Notes: a model not told the origin generated them from the letters alone. Counted from the first letter of the stretch, positions 9,557 through 18,737 are shown. The stretch is 64,000 bases of DNA from SIAF01 sp046152955 (GCA_046152955.1 JBJXGA010000270.1:3596-67595), one strand, 5' to 3'. Program-made: numbers and translations.

Positions 9557-9772
9557 GGTGAAATTCACGGTAGAGAGGGAATCGGGATTGGTCAAGCAAC
9601 CGTCCCCAGTCGGGGGAAATAGTCGCGCGCGGCCCGTTGAGAAGCCTTCGGGAGCCGGGTAGAATGAGAACAGCGATTGACTTCCCCGGTCCCACTGCGG
9701 AATTCGTCATGGTTTGTCCTGTGTCTCTCGTCGGCAGCGTTCAGTGGGAAAGGGATTGGCAGAGGAATTGGC

Positions 9773-10504
9773 ATGTCTGCGACCATCTTCGACTGGGAGG
9801 CGCCGCGCGAGGCTGCGCTGGAGGTGCATCTCCTGGGACTGGTCGATTTTGACGCGGCGCAGGTGCTGCAGGAACGCCTGGCGATGCAGATCGCTGCCGG
9901 GGTGGACCAGGGAGGGGCACTCTTGATCTGCGAGCATCCGCCCCTCGTCACCATCGGACGCGAAGGGAGTTGGGGGCACGTGCGGATGTCGCCGGAGGAG
10001 TTCGCGGCCAGGCGCTGGGACGTCCGCTGGATCACTCGCGGGGGAGGCTGCATCACTCACGTTCCGGGACAAATTGCGGCCTATCCGATCATCCCGCTGG
10101 CGCGCCGCGGGATCGGAATCGCGGCGTTTCGCGAACAACTGCAAGCCGCGATTATTGAGACCTGCCGGGAGTGTCGGGTTGCCGCGCGGCAACAGCCGCA
10201 GCAAGCGGGAGTCTGGGGACGCGGAGGGGAACTGGCCCAGGTGGGCATCGCCGTCAGATCCGGGGTCTCGATGCAGGGGGTGTTCGTCAATGTCTGTCCC
10301 CGACTGGACCAATTGCGGCTAATCGCTCCGGCGGGGCGCGCCATCACTTCGCTGGCAGTTGAGCGACGCGTTCCCACGTCCCTGGGGTCGGTTCGCGAAA
10401 GTCTGATCCGGCGCCTGGCTTCGCAACTGGAATATGACCGATTTCACCTGCATACGGGACACCCGCAGTTGCGGCGAACCCGACGAGTGGTGGCCTATGC
10501 TTGA
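9773..10504 (+). CDS. LipB-like octanoyltransferase homologue without the catalytic Lys/Cys pair
   Basis: 243 residues, preceded by AGAGGAA; the frame is open 32 codons upstream but lacks family similarity there. The fold signatures of LipB are present: ICEHPPLVTIGREG, RGGGCITHVPGQ and GVWGRGGELAQVGIAV. In E. coli LipB a lysine precedes I-x-x-x-G and a cysteine sits in NPCG. Here the aligned residues are Glu (ELAQVGI) and Ala (APAGRAITSL), and there is no lysine anywhere in the protein. Other cysteines exist (CRECR, NVCPRL). Genuine LipB moves octanoate from acyl carrier protein to lipoyl domains; this one may bind but not transfer. It overlaps lipA by 8 bases. Confidence 0.8.
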   Translation: MSATIFDWEAPREAALEVHLLGLVDFDAAQVLQERLAMQIAAGVDQGGALLICEHPPLVTIGREGSWGHVRMSPEEFAARRWDVRWITRGGGCITHVPGQIAAYPIIPLARRGIGIAAFREQLQAAIIETCRECRVAARQQPQQAGVWGRGGELAQVGIAVRSGVSMQGVFVNVCPRLDQLRLIAPAGRAITSLAVERRVPTSLGSVRESLIRRLASQLEYDRFHLHTGHPQLRRTRRVVAYA

Positions 10505-11429
10505 GATCATCGCCCCCCCGGCCCCCACGCCGCGCCGCCGACTGCCACCGTGGCTTAAGCGCCCGCTTCCCCAGGCCGAGATGCAATTCACCAGTCACGT
10601 GATCCGCGACTTGCGTCTGGAAACGGTGTGCGAGAGCGCCAAGTGCCCCAATCGAACGGAATGTTGGGCGCAGCGGACGGCGACGTTTATGATCCTGGGA
10701 AACGTCTGCACGCGCCCGTGCGGATTCTGCGCCGTCCCCAAGGGGAAGACCGAAGCGCTGGAAAGCGACGAACCCGAGCGGGTGGCGCTCGCCGCCGAGC
10801 GACTGGGACTGAAATACGTCGTCATCACCTCTGTGACGCGCGACGACCTGCCCGACGGAGGCGCCGACCATTTTTTCCGGTCGGTCCGCGCGGTCCGGGA
10901 GCGAACGGGGGCGACGGTCGAAGTGTTGACCCCCGATTTCCTCGGAAATCGGGCCGCCATCGCCCGCGTCATCGAATCCCGTCCGGAGGTCTTCAATCAC
11001 AACACGGAAACCGTTCCGCGGCTGTACCATCGCGTGCGCCGCAACGCGGACTATCGGCGGACGCTCGATCTGTTGCAGCAGGTCAAACAGACCGCGCCGG
11101 GAATGACCACCAAGAGCGGCTTGATGCTGGGGCTGGGGGAGACGATCGACGAGTTGTTCGAAACGCTCGCGGACTTGCGATCGGTCGGCTGCGAGATTCT
11201 CACATTGGGGCAGTACTTACAGCCGACTCCCGCGCATTTGCCGGTCGAGCGGTACGTCCCACCGGAAGAGTTCGATCGGCTGGGAGAAATGGCGCGGGGC
11301 CTGGGGTTTGCCCTGGTCGCCAGCGGTCCGTTCGTCCGTTCCAGCTACCACGCCGGGGAGATGGCGGCAGATGCCCGCCTGGGGGAGGTGGCCTTGTCCC
11401 TCCCCGTGGTCCCCCTGGGCCGGGATTGA
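10497..11429 (+). CDS. lipA: Lipoyl synthase LipA
   Basis: 310 residues; start ATG at 10497 overlaps the end of the lipB-like gene. A radical-SAM enzyme that inserts two sulfurs into octanoyl groups on lipoyl domains. Both iron-sulfur motifs are intact: CESAKCPNRTEC (CX4CX5C, auxiliary cluster) and CTRPCGFC (CX3CX2C, SAM cluster), as is the C-terminal RSSY that ligates the auxiliary cluster. Conserved TSVTRDDLPDGGADHF and LGLGET are present. It appears fully functional, unlike its two neighbours. It is followed by a lipoyl-domain-like gene after 6 bases. Confidence 0.97.
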   Translation: MLEIIAPPAPTPRRRLPPWLKRPLPQAEMQFTSHVIRDLRLETVCESAKCPNRTECWAQRTATFMILGNVCTRPCGFCAVPKGKTEALESDEPERVALAAERLGLKYVVITSVTRDDLPDGGADHFFRSVRAVRERTGATVEVLTPDFLGNRAAIARVIESRPEVFNHNTETVPRLYHRVRRNADYRRTLDLLQQVKQTAPGMTTKSGLMLGLGETIDELFETLADLRSVGCEILTLGQYLQPTPAHLPVERYVPPEEFDRLGEMARGLGFALVASGPFVRSSYHAGEMAADARLGEVALSLPVVPLGRD

Positions 11430-11435
11430 GTCCCG

Positions 11436-11693
11436 ATGGACCAGTCTCTCCCCATCACCGTGCCGGATTTGGGAACCGGCGACGAGACGGTGCGGCTGAG
11501 CGCCTGGTTCGTTGAGCCGGGGGAATCGCTCGCGCCGGGAGACAGCCTGTTTGAAATTCTGATCAGCGGCGTCACGTGCAGCGTTGCGGCGCAGTCCGCG
11601 GGGCGACTGGCTCGGATCGACCGGGCGCTGGGGTCGATTGTCAGGCCGGGGGACACGGTCGGCTGGCTGGAATCCATCGGCGAGAACATTTGA
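11436..11693 (+). CDS. Stand-alone lipoyl/biotinyl-like domain lacking the modified lysine
   Basis: 85 residues, one lipoyl-domain fold: ITVPDLGTGDETVRLSAWF, then VEPGESLAPGDSLFEI, then the C-terminal half VRPGDTVGWLESIGENI, which fits E2-type lipoyl domains end to end. At the hairpin turn, where E2 proteins read ETDKA, this one reads LISGVT: the lysine position is Gly45, and no lysine occurs in the whole protein. It therefore cannot be lipoylated or biotinylated in the normal way. The 6-base gap after lipA and same strand imply one operon. It may act as a binding platform or inhibitor; that is inference. Confidence 0.8.
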   Translation: MDQSLPITVPDLGTGDETVRLSAWFVEPGESLAPGDSLFEILISGVTCSVAAQSAGRLARIDRALGSIVRPGDTVGWLESIGENI

Positions 11694-12133
11694 ATCACAG
11701 CGCGGCCCAGCGCCGCAACCAAATGATCGGATTGAACAGAAGCACGCTAAGTGGTTTGGCGGGAGGTTCATCGCCCCGGAACGCGATGACGATTGCTCAC
11801 GCGGAGACGCGGAGACGCGGAGATCGCGGAGAAATTTGGACCGTGGTCTTCCAAACAAACCCCTGTCAATCGATTTCCTTTCGTGTCGTTCGAGTATTTC
11901 GTGGTTCATTCCTTCATTCGACGATGTGAATCAATCTTTTTGCATTAATCTTTCACCGGTCTTCTATGGAGGATTCCGGAGCGTTCCCGCGCTCCACCTG
12001 AAGAGAACAGGCCCGATCGTACGTGACTCGCGTCAAAGCGAGCCGGCTGCGACGAGAGATTCCCCCCATGCAGCGACTGTGATACACTGCCGCTCGATGA
12101 CACAAGCCTTTCCATTCACCTCCGTCTGATTCC
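11694..12133. other. Gene-free stretch before ispH with degenerate repeat motifs
   Basis: 440 bases without a supported gene. It contains a block of tandem GCGGAGAC units (11799-11832) and a decayed TTCGTG-rich stretch (11878-11909), both listed separately. The last 100 bases must hold the ispH promoter; none is clear by eye. Confidence 0.5.
11799..11909. repeat. GCGGAGAC tandem units and degraded TTCGTG-type repeat
   Basis: 11799-11832 has 8-base steps (ACGCGGAG, then again twice, then ATCGCGGAG). 11878-11909 contains CCTTTCGTGTCGTTCG and ATTTCGTGGTTC. Similar GCGGAGAC and TTCGTG motifs are widespread low-level intergenic repeats in bacterial genomes of several phyla; the resemblance is from memory, and this copy is not complete. 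Confidence 0.6.
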
Positions 12134-13078
12134 ATGAAAGTCATTCTCGCCAATCCCCGCGGTTTTTGTGCCGGGGTCAACATGGCCATCGAGTGTCTCG
12201 ACCAGGCCATCCGCATCTGCGGTCCGGAGATCTACGTCTATCACGAAATCGTCCACAACCGGTATGTCGTGGAGCGGTTCTCGCGGCAGGGGGTGACGTT
12301 CGTCAATTCGCTGGAGGAGGTTCCCCACGGATCGTACCTGCTGTACAGCGCGCACGGAGTCTCGCCCCAGATTCGGGAGGAAGCCCGCCAGCGGCAATTG
12401 AAGACGATCGACGCCACCTGTCCGCTCGTGACCAAAGTCCACCTGGAAGCGGTCCGCTATACGCGACAGGGGTACAAGATCATCCTCATCGGCCATGAAG
12501 GGCACGACGAAGTGATCGGCACGATGGGGGAAGCCCCCGACAACATCGTCCTCGTTGATTCTCCCGAAGAAGTTGACCGGTTGCAGTTTCCCGAGGGAAC
12601 CCGCCTGGCCTACCTGACGCAGACGACGCTCAGCGTGGCGGAGGCCAATCGCGTGATCGAACGGCTCCGCCAAAGGTTTCCGCAGATCGCGTCTCCCCCC
12701 CGTGAAGACATCTGTTACGCCACGACCAACCGCCAGGAAGCGGTCAGCGAATTGGCCCCAAGGGTTGACCTGGTGCTGGTGGTGGGGAGCCAGAACAGTT
12801 CCAACAGCCAGCGACTCAAAGAGATCGCCGCGCAGAGCGGCAAACGGGCTTATCTCATCGACGGCGTGGGGGAGATTCAACTGGGGTGGTTCACCGGCGT
12901 GGAATCGGTCCTGATCACGGCGGGAGCCAGCGCTCCTGAAGTGGTCGTTCAGGAGTGCGTCGAATTGCTGCGCGGCCAGTTCGACGCCCAGGTGGAAGAA
13001 GTGACGATTCGCACGGAGGACGTCCACTTCAATCTGCCGAAGGAACTGCGTGTCCTGCAAGCCACGGTTCCGGTTTGA
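12134..13078 (+). CDS. ispH: 4-Hydroxy-3-methylbut-2-enyl diphosphate reductase IspH
   Basis: 314 residues. IspH catalyses the last step of the methylerythritol phosphate pathway, producing isopentenyl and dimethylallyl diphosphates with an iron-sulfur cluster. Signature stretches are present: NPRGFCAGVNMAIECLDQA with the first cluster cysteine, YHEIVHNRYVV, DATCPLVTKVH with the second, GHDEVIGTMGEAP, the third cysteine in DICYATTNRQ, and SQNSSNSQRL, which binds the diphosphate. Length is normal. Its stop overlaps the start of the next gene (TGATG), so the two are translationally coupled. Confidence 0.97.
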   Translation: MKVILANPRGFCAGVNMAIECLDQAIRICGPEIYVYHEIVHNRYVVERFSRQGVTFVNSLEEVPHGSYLLYSAHGVSPQIREEARQRQLKTIDATCPLVTKVHLEAVRYTRQGYKIILIGHEGHDEVIGTMGEAPDNIVLVDSPEEVDRLQFPEGTRLAYLTQTTLSVAEANRVIERLRQRFPQIASPPREDICYATTNRQEAVSELAPRVDLVLVVGSQNSSNSQRLKEIAAQSGKRAYLIDGVGEIQLGWFTGVESVLITAGASAPEVVVQECVELLRGQFDAQVEEVTIRTEDVHFNLPKELRVLQATVPV

Positions 13079-14115
13079 TGTGGCGCCGGTTCGTTTCGCA
13101 ACTGATCGATGAAATCGCGGCGAACGTCGTGTTGCACGGATTCCTGCGACACCACCACTTGCCCCCCTGTCGCGGACCAGGCCCGGAGCGACTGCCGCAA
13201 CTTTTCTCCGGCCAGTTGTCGGAGTTCTTTTTGCCACCTCCCGACCCGGTGGATTGGACGTCGCAGCGCTCGCTTGTCGAAGAGCGGGCCGATCGGGCGG
13301 TGTGGGACTGGCAGTTTGCCAGCGAGACCTCCTCAGGCTGGCGCGAATGCGATGTGGTCTGGTGTCGCCACTGGGAGTCGCGATCGGGGAACAACCCGCT
13401 GACGATTGTGGGAGTGGATGGGATCGTGCAATTGGGATGTCGCTGGTTTCGCCGACTGGCGGAACGGCTGGTGCCCCAGGGGATCGACGTGGTCATGATG
13501 GACGTGCCGGGGAATTTCCGCCGCACTCCCGCCGGTTACCGTCCGGGACAACTCATTCTGGGGGGAGACTTGGCGCACCAGTTGTCGCTGGCACGGCAAG
13601 CGGCGCGCGACCTGTGGCGGGTGATCGTCAGTTTGCAGCAATCGGGCCGACGCGTGGGCCTGGTGGGGGTCAGCTATGGCGGCTGGTTGGCGTCGCTGGC
13701 GTCGCTGCTGGCGTCCGACTTGGAGTTCCTGATTGCGCTTGTCCCTCCCGTCGATTTTGCCCGCATGTTGCAAAAGTCCACCACCATCGTCCGCGCCCTG
13801 CGAGGGGGGCTGGGACACGAGCCGATCGATCCCGTAGAACTGGAGCGGCTGGTCCGTCCGGTCGTACCGGCCTGCTGGCAGCCGAGGCTCGCCGGTTCGC
13901 GAATCATCCTGCACGCCGCGCACTTCGACCGCTTCGTCCCGTGCCATGGCGTCGAGTCACTGGCACGCACCTGGAACACCCGGCTCGTCATGCACGAGGA
14001 TGGGCATTATCGGCTGACGATTTCACCCCAGATCATCGAACAAGTGGCTCGCGAAGTCGGGGAGATCGTCGCCCAGAACCCTTCATCGTTTGGGAATCGG
14101 ATTCCTCAGTGGTGA
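13078..14115 (+). CDS. Alpha/beta hydrolase
   Basis: 345 residues. The central nucleophile elbow is GVSYGGW (GxSxG). A likely catalytic acid lies in AAHFDRFVP and a likely histidine in MHEDGHYRLTI, giving a complete Ser-Asp-His triad. An N-terminal 120-residue region includes SQLIDEIAANVVLHGFL and is unlike short esterases, more like ABHD18-type hydrolases. No signal peptide. It starts within the ispH stop codon (TGATG), so it is expressed with ispH. The substrate is unknown; a link to isoprenoid metabolism rests on position only. Confidence 0.75.
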   Translation: MWRRFVSQLIDEIAANVVLHGFLRHHHLPPCRGPGPERLPQLFSGQLSEFFLPPPDPVDWTSQRSLVEERADRAVWDWQFASETSSGWRECDVVWCRHWESRSGNNPLTIVGVDGIVQLGCRWFRRLAERLVPQGIDVVMMDVPGNFRRTPAGYRPGQLILGGDLAHQLSLARQAARDLWRVIVSLQQSGRRVGLVGVSYGGWLASLASLLASDLEFLIALVPPVDFARMLQKSTTIVRALRGGLGHEPIDPVELERLVRPVVPACWQPRLAGSRIILHAAHFDRFVPCHGVESLARTWNTRLVMHEDGHYRLTISPQIIEQVAREVGEIVAQNPSSFGNRIPQW

Positions 14116-14262
14116 ACTTTCCCATTAGCGATGTAAGGACGATTGTGGTTCCCGTTCCTGCCGCTCAATCGGGGGCTAACAGACCGTAAATGCGGCAATC
14201 ACTCAGAACAGTATGGGATCTGGCCTGCACAAACGCCTCTCGTTGGACTGGAATTTTCTCAA

Positions 14263-14649
14263 TCAGTCTGAACGAGCGTCGAGTCTCGTCAGCAGTTGCT
14301 CGATCTGGTCCTGAACGCGGCGGTTTTGATGGACGATGAGGAGGCCCGGCGCATCGCCATTGGCGTTGGCAAGAAGCACCGATAGAAACTCCCCCAGCCG
14401 ATCGTGCCCCTCTGGCGATTGCTTGACCACCAGGCGAACTGTCTCCACAGGACGCTCCAAAACAACGGCAACTCCGCTGCAATGACGATGCGGAGCGGGG
14501 AGCGGTTGGCTCCACGGATCACCTGGACTGGGGGCACGACGGGATCGGCATCCTTCAGCGGAGTGCGAACGGCTCTGCCTCCGGCACGGTTCTTTTGCGA
14601 ACACATGGATAATCTCCCGACGATGACGCCTGCCTTGGGGCATGGTCAT
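14263..14649 (-). CDS. Small ORF coupled to the gamma-carbonic anhydrase gene, possibly a remnant
   Basis: 128 residues. Its ATG overlaps the TGA of the upstream gamma-carbonic anhydrase gene (ATGA), which favours translation. The first 65 residues are rich in Arg, Ser and Pro and look non-coding. The last 60 (PVETVRLVVKQSPEGHDRLG to IEQLLTRLDARSD) resemble the C-terminal end of planctomycete secretin-like or surface proteins, which often read V-x-Q-x-P-x-V-H-x-x-I. A second minus frame (stop at 14289) has a protein-like stretch, TPLKDADPVVPPVQVI, in the unlikely part, so a frameshifted remnant of a larger gene is possible. Confidence 0.35.
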   Translation of the reverse strand: MTMPQGRRHRREIIHVFAKEPCRRQSRSHSAEGCRSRRAPSPGDPWSQPLPAPHRHCSGVAVVLERPVETVRLVVKQSPEGHDRLGEFLSVLLANANGDAPGLLIVHQNRRVQDQIEQLLTRLDARSD

Positions 14650-15374
14650 TCGACCGTGGCGTCGATCGCTGGATTATCCAAATCGACAGGAACTCCTGCA
14701 ACTGCCGCGTCTTGCGGGAACGCCGCGCGGTGAGCGACACTGTTGTTGACGTAGTGGCGGTACGTCTCGGCGAGTCGCTCGCGCTGGAGGGGGGTCAATT
14801 CCTTAATCTGCCGGGCGGGGCAACCGGCCCACAGGGTGTGCGGGGGGACGTGAGTCCCTTCCAACACGACGGCGCCGGCGGCGATCAGCGCCCCCTCCCC
14901 CACCACGCACCGGCTGAGGACCGAGGCGCCGATGCCGATCAGAGCGCCGTCTCCCACGGTCGAGCCGTGGACAATCGCGCGGTGTCCGAGTGTTACCCGA
15001 TTGCCAAGAATGCAGGGATACCCCCCATGTTCCACGTGCAGGATCGAACCATCCTGGATGTTGGTTTCCTCGCCGACCTCGATCCATTCCTGATCGCCGC
15101 GCAGGACGCAGCCGAACCAGATCGAGCAGTGCGCCTTCAACCGAACGCGGCCATAGACCACGGCCCCCGGCGCGACCCAGGCGGTGGGATGAATGTCGGG
15201 CTGGACATGGAGCGCGTCCCAATCCCAGTGCGCCTGCGGGTAGGGAACCGGCGGCGGGGGCGGGAGCGGATCAACGCGCCGCAGCCAGCCCGCGATGTGC
15301 GAGGCGGGCGCTGGTTCATCAGCAATCGGAGGTGGGATGCGCGAATCGCCAGGATGCGGAGCGGGTGACGTCAT
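14646..15374 (-). CDS. Gamma-carbonic anhydrase family protein
   Basis: 242 residues from ATG at 15374 (MTSPAPHPGDSR); the frame extends 14 codons upstream. The core (about 65-210) is a left-handed beta-helix of hexapeptide repeats: DIHPTAWVAPGAVVYGRVRL, then GNRVTLGHRAIVHGSTVGDG. Zinc-ligand-like histidines occur in VEHGGYPCILGN, TLGHRAIVHG and nearby, as in Cam/YrdA-type proteins. The N-terminal proline-rich tail (about 50 residues) is not part of the fold. Carbonic anhydrase activity is plausible but not proven by sequence. It lies 57 bases past the SNF2 gene on the same strand. Confidence 0.85.
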   Translation of the reverse strand: MTSPAPHPGDSRIPPPIADEPAPASHIAGWLRRVDPLPPPPPVPYPQAHWDWDALHVQPDIHPTAWVAPGAVVYGRVRLKAHCSIWFGCVLRGDQEWIEVGEETNIQDGSILHVEHGGYPCILGNRVTLGHRAIVHGSTVGDGALIGIGASVLSRCVVGEGALIAAGAVVLEGTHVPPHTLWAGCPARQIKELTPLQRERLAETYRHYVNNSVAHRAAFPQDAAVAGVPVDLDNPAIDATVE

Positions 15375-15431
15375 GGTGCGTGCCGAGGCTGCGAGTCCAC
15401 CAGGGGGTTGCGACAAAACCGCGCCGACCGC

Positions 15432-18400
15432 TTACGACAACAGCAATTCCAGGTCTTCCGCGGTCAAGTCGGAAATCAGGTTGTTGTCGGCCTGCAGGAT
15501 GGCGTCGGCGAGCTGCTTCTTCTTGTTCTGCAAGTCGGCGATTTTTTCTTCGACCGTGTTGCGGCAAATCAGCCGATAAGCGAAGACCTGGCGGGTTTGA
15601 CCGATGCGGTGAGCCCGATCGATGGCCTGCAGCTCGACCGCCGGGTTCCACCAGGGATCGAGCAGAAACACATAGTCGGCGGCAGTCAGGTTCAATCCCA
15701 GCCCCCCGGCCTTGAGACTGATCAGAAACACGCCGCAGGCGGGATCGGTCTGAAAGCGGGCAATATGGTCTTTGCGATTCCGCGTCTGGCCGTCGAGGTA
15801 TTCGTACACAATCCCCTTCTGATCGAGGTAGCGTTTGACGATCGCCAGGTAACTGGTGAATTGCGAAAAGACCAGCGCTTTGTGCCCTTCTTCGAGCAGG
15901 TCCGACAGATGCAGTCCCAGAACGTCGAGCTTAGCGCACGGTTCGTCGATGTATTTTTCGTCCAGCAGCGCGGGATGGCAGGCGGCCTGACGCAGTCGCA
16001 ACAGCGCCTCGAGGACGTGAATCTTGGAGCGGGCCAACCCCTGCTTCTTGACCAGCCCCAGCAGCGCCGCGCGATAGTGCTCGCGGAGTTCGTCGTACAA
16101 CTGTTGCTGCTGCTTGCCCATCTGACAGTGGATCGTCTGTTCGAGTTTATCAGGCAACTCGCGGGCCACTTCGCGCTTCGTCCGCCGGAGGATGAAAGGG
16201 CGGAGCGCTTGAGAGAGCAGCTTGCGCGATTCTTCGTCCCCCCCCTCAGAGGTGTGCAGCTTGAAGATCGACGCTCGCCCGAGCATTCCGGGATTGAGGA
16301 ACTCGAAAATCGACCACAGGTCGCGAAGATGGTTTTCGATCGGCGTGCCGGTGAGCGCCACGCGGAATTCGCTGGAGAGCAGTCGCGTCGCTTTGGCCAC
16401 CTGCGATGAGGGATTCTTGATCGCCTGCGCCTCGTCGAGCACCACATAATCGAATTTGATTTCCTTCAACTGGAGGATATCGCGGCGGACCGTTCCATAG
16501 GTGGTGAGCACGACGTGGGCGCGAGGGAGTTTTTTTCGGAGGCTGGCGCGCTGCAGGCCGGTGTATTCGATCACCTGCAAAGCGGGAGTAAACTTCTCGC
16601 ACTCCTGATGCCAGTTGAAGATCAGCGACTTGGGAACGACGATCAGGGCCGGACGCTGCAATTCCCCGCGGTGGAAGCGGTCCTGGAGCATTGCCAGGAA
16701 CTGGATCGTTTTCCCCAGCCCCATGTCGTCCGCCAGGCAGCCTCCAAACCGGAATTCGTTGAGGAACCGCAACCAGCCGACCCCCGCTTTCTGATAGGGG
16801 CGCAGTTCGCCGGCAAAGCCCTGCGGCTCGTCATGCACCTCGATGCCCGAGAATTCCCGTACGCGGCGGCGCAGGTCGTCGAACGAGGCGTCGTAGGTCA
16901 CCATTTCCTGGGCGGCCAGGAGCGCGTCGAGCAATCCGACCTGCGTTCGCGAAAACCGCACATGGTCATCTTCGGAGATGCCCAGCCCCGACAGGAGGCC
17001 GTAGTTCCGCATCCATTCCTCGGGCAGGATCCCCAGCGAACCGTCATCGAGGCGAACAGTGCAGTCTCCACGAGCCAGAGCCGACAACAACTCGGGAAAG
17101 GGAATGCTGTGTCCTTCAAAATCGACCCGCGCGTGCAATTCGAACCAGTCGATTCCCGATTTGATCTCAAAGTTCAAGGGGGCCGGCTGATGCACCTGTT
17201 TGCCGTCGGCGTGAATCTGCCACCCCTGCGCGATCAACCCGCGAACCACTTGTCCCAGCGCCTTGGCGGGAATCTCGACGTCGTGCCGACCCTGAAACGT
17301 ATTCACCAGCCGTCGGGCGCCCAGACGTTCCAGGTCCAACCAGGCCCCCTCTTCGTGCGGCCGGTCCCGCAACAGGCAGCGTCCCTGGTCGCGCTGGACG
17401 ATTGCTCCCTGGGGGCTCGAACTGCGGATCAGCGTTCCCCCGTATTCGAAACCGACCTCTCCGGTCAGCCGTTCGTGCTGCCAGCGCACTCCGCGCGGCG
17501 TGTAGAGCGTCAGATGCGACTGCGGTGGAACCGTGACTTCCTCCAGCCGCAACTCGGGAGGGAGTTCCAGTCGTGGGAGGCGCGGCATGTCCAACAGCCG
17601 GTCGATCAATTCCGGCCCATCGCCGCGCGGAATGGCGACCGCTCGCTCGGCGCGGAGCATCTCGACCCATCCGAAAGTTCCAAAGTCGTGCAGCCGCGCC
17701 ACCTTGTGATGCGCGAACACAAACCCCCCCGGAACCAGCAACGCCGCGTCAGCCAGTTCGAGCTGTTCCTCTCCGCGGCGCAAGGCGCCCGTCAGGTTCC
17801 AATCGTCGCGGACTTCGTCGGCCGCCACCTGTATGCACAGTTCCCAGGGAGGACCGTCGTCCCATTCGATGGGACGGACGCGGTCCCCCGCTTCGGCCAG
17901 AAGGATGGTGCGACGCGTGGCGCACAGGAGCGGCAGGAGGACTTCGGCCAGGCTGCACGAGACGTGATAACGATGCGCGGTCCCGCCCCCTTCCACCGGG
18001 GCCCCCGGCCAGCCCGTCCGCTCCGGCGCGCCTCCCGCCAGATACGCCAGAATTCGCCGATCGTCATCGAGCTCGATGTCATCGAGCTGCCCTGGACGGA
18101 GCTTAAGCGGCTTGCGTTTGCCCCATTGGCCATTCGAGCGGCGCTGCCGCTGCGACGTTTGAATCACCAGCAGATTCCGCTCGCGGCTCTGCGACTCGTC
18201 GATTTCGTAGAAAATCTCGCGTTCGCGCGCCGCGGCCTGGGCGCCGGTCGACTCGATGTGCAGCGACTCACTAAGTTTCTGGAGCCGCGCCTGCCACCCG
18301 GTCAAGGGGATTTCGGCGAGATGACTGGGGACTGCGGAACGAATTCGCGGCGGCGGATCGTACACGTCGCGGCCGGAATCGGCTTCCCAATAATCATCAA

Positions 18401-18737
18401 AGGGAGTCGCGGAGGGAGGCTCGGACGCAAACGGTGGAATCTGGCCGGCCTTGGCGATTCCCGCCACCAGGCCGCCGGCGTCAACCGCCAGGATCGTCGC
18501 CCACAGGTGTTTGCAGGGGGCTGCCGGACGGTCCGACTGCGAACAGGAGCAGTACATCCGCAACTCGGTCCCCTCGCGGGCCAGTTGCGTCTCGTAGTCG
18601 ACACCATCCTGCACAACGGCAAAGACGTTTTGCGGAGTGACGCGGGTGAGAGAGACTCGTTCCGACTTGAGGTACGCGGCTCCGCGAAAGCGAATATCGC
18701 CGCGAAATAGCCCCTCGAACACCTGCGCCAGCGTCAT
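15432..18737 (-). CDS. SWIM zinc finger, SNF2/RapA-type helicase
   Basis: 1,101 residues. A SWIM finger at about 63-77 (CSCS...CKH, C-x-C-x(n)-C-x-H) precedes a 400-residue region of unknown fold. The SNF2 ATPase follows: LADDMGLGKTIQFLAML (Walker A, about 660-675), VVLDEAQAIKN (motif II, about 765), ALTGTPIENHLRDLWSIFEF, then the helicase C lobe with GLGLNLTAADYVFLLDPWWN and QAIDRAHRIGQTRQVFAYRL (about 1,040). SWIM-SNF2 proteins are double-stranded DNA translocases, usually in chromatin-like or polymerase-recycling roles. ATPase motifs are intact. No defence genes are adjacent, so a housekeeping role is more likely than a DISARM-like one. Confidence 0.93.
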   Translation of the reverse strand: MTLAQVFEGLFRGDIRFRGAAYLKSERVSLTRVTPQNVFAVVQDGVDYETQLAREGTELRMYCSCSQSDRPAAPCKHLWATILAVDAGGLVAGIAKAGQIPPFASEPPSATPFDDYWEADSGRDVYDPPPRIRSAVPSHLAEIPLTGWQARLQKLSESLHIESTGAQAAAREREIFYEIDESQSRERNLLVIQTSQRQRRSNGQWGKRKPLKLRPGQLDDIELDDDRRILAYLAGGAPERTGWPGAPVEGGGTAHRYHVSCSLAEVLLPLLCATRRTILLAEAGDRVRPIEWDDGPPWELCIQVAADEVRDDWNLTGALRRGEEQLELADAALLVPGGFVFAHHKVARLHDFGTFGWVEMLRAERAVAIPRGDGPELIDRLLDMPRLPRLELPPELRLEEVTVPPQSHLTLYTPRGVRWQHERLTGEVGFEYGGTLIRSSSPQGAIVQRDQGRCLLRDRPHEEGAWLDLERLGARRLVNTFQGRHDVEIPAKALGQVVRGLIAQGWQIHADGKQVHQPAPLNFEIKSGIDWFELHARVDFEGHSIPFPELLSALARGDCTVRLDDGSLGILPEEWMRNYGLLSGLGISEDDHVRFSRTQVGLLDALLAAQEMVTYDASFDDLRRRVREFSGIEVHDEPQGFAGELRPYQKAGVGWLRFLNEFRFGGCLADDMGLGKTIQFLAMLQDRFHRGELQRPALIVVPKSLIFNWHQECEKFTPALQVIEYTGLQRASLRKKLPRAHVVLTTYGTVRRDILQLKEIKFDYVVLDEAQAIKNPSSQVAKATRLLSSEFRVALTGTPIENHLRDLWSIFEFLNPGMLGRASIFKLHTSEGGDEESRKLLSQALRPFILRRTKREVARELPDKLEQTIHCQMGKQQQQLYDELREHYRAALLGLVKKQGLARSKIHVLEALLRLRQAACHPALLDEKYIDEPCAKLDVLGLHLSDLLEEGHKALVFSQFTSYLAIVKRYLDQKGIVYEYLDGQTRNRKDHIARFQTDPACGVFLISLKAGGLGLNLTAADYVFLLDPWWNPAVELQAIDRAHRIGQTRQVFAYRLICRNTVEEKIADLQNKKKQLADAILQADNNLISDLTAEDLELLLS

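Noticed and set aside
15432..18737. SNF2 helicase as part of a DISARM-type defence system.
   Set aside because: No methyltransferase, DUF1998 or phospholipase D gene is adjacent. A SWIM-SNF2 protein alone is common.
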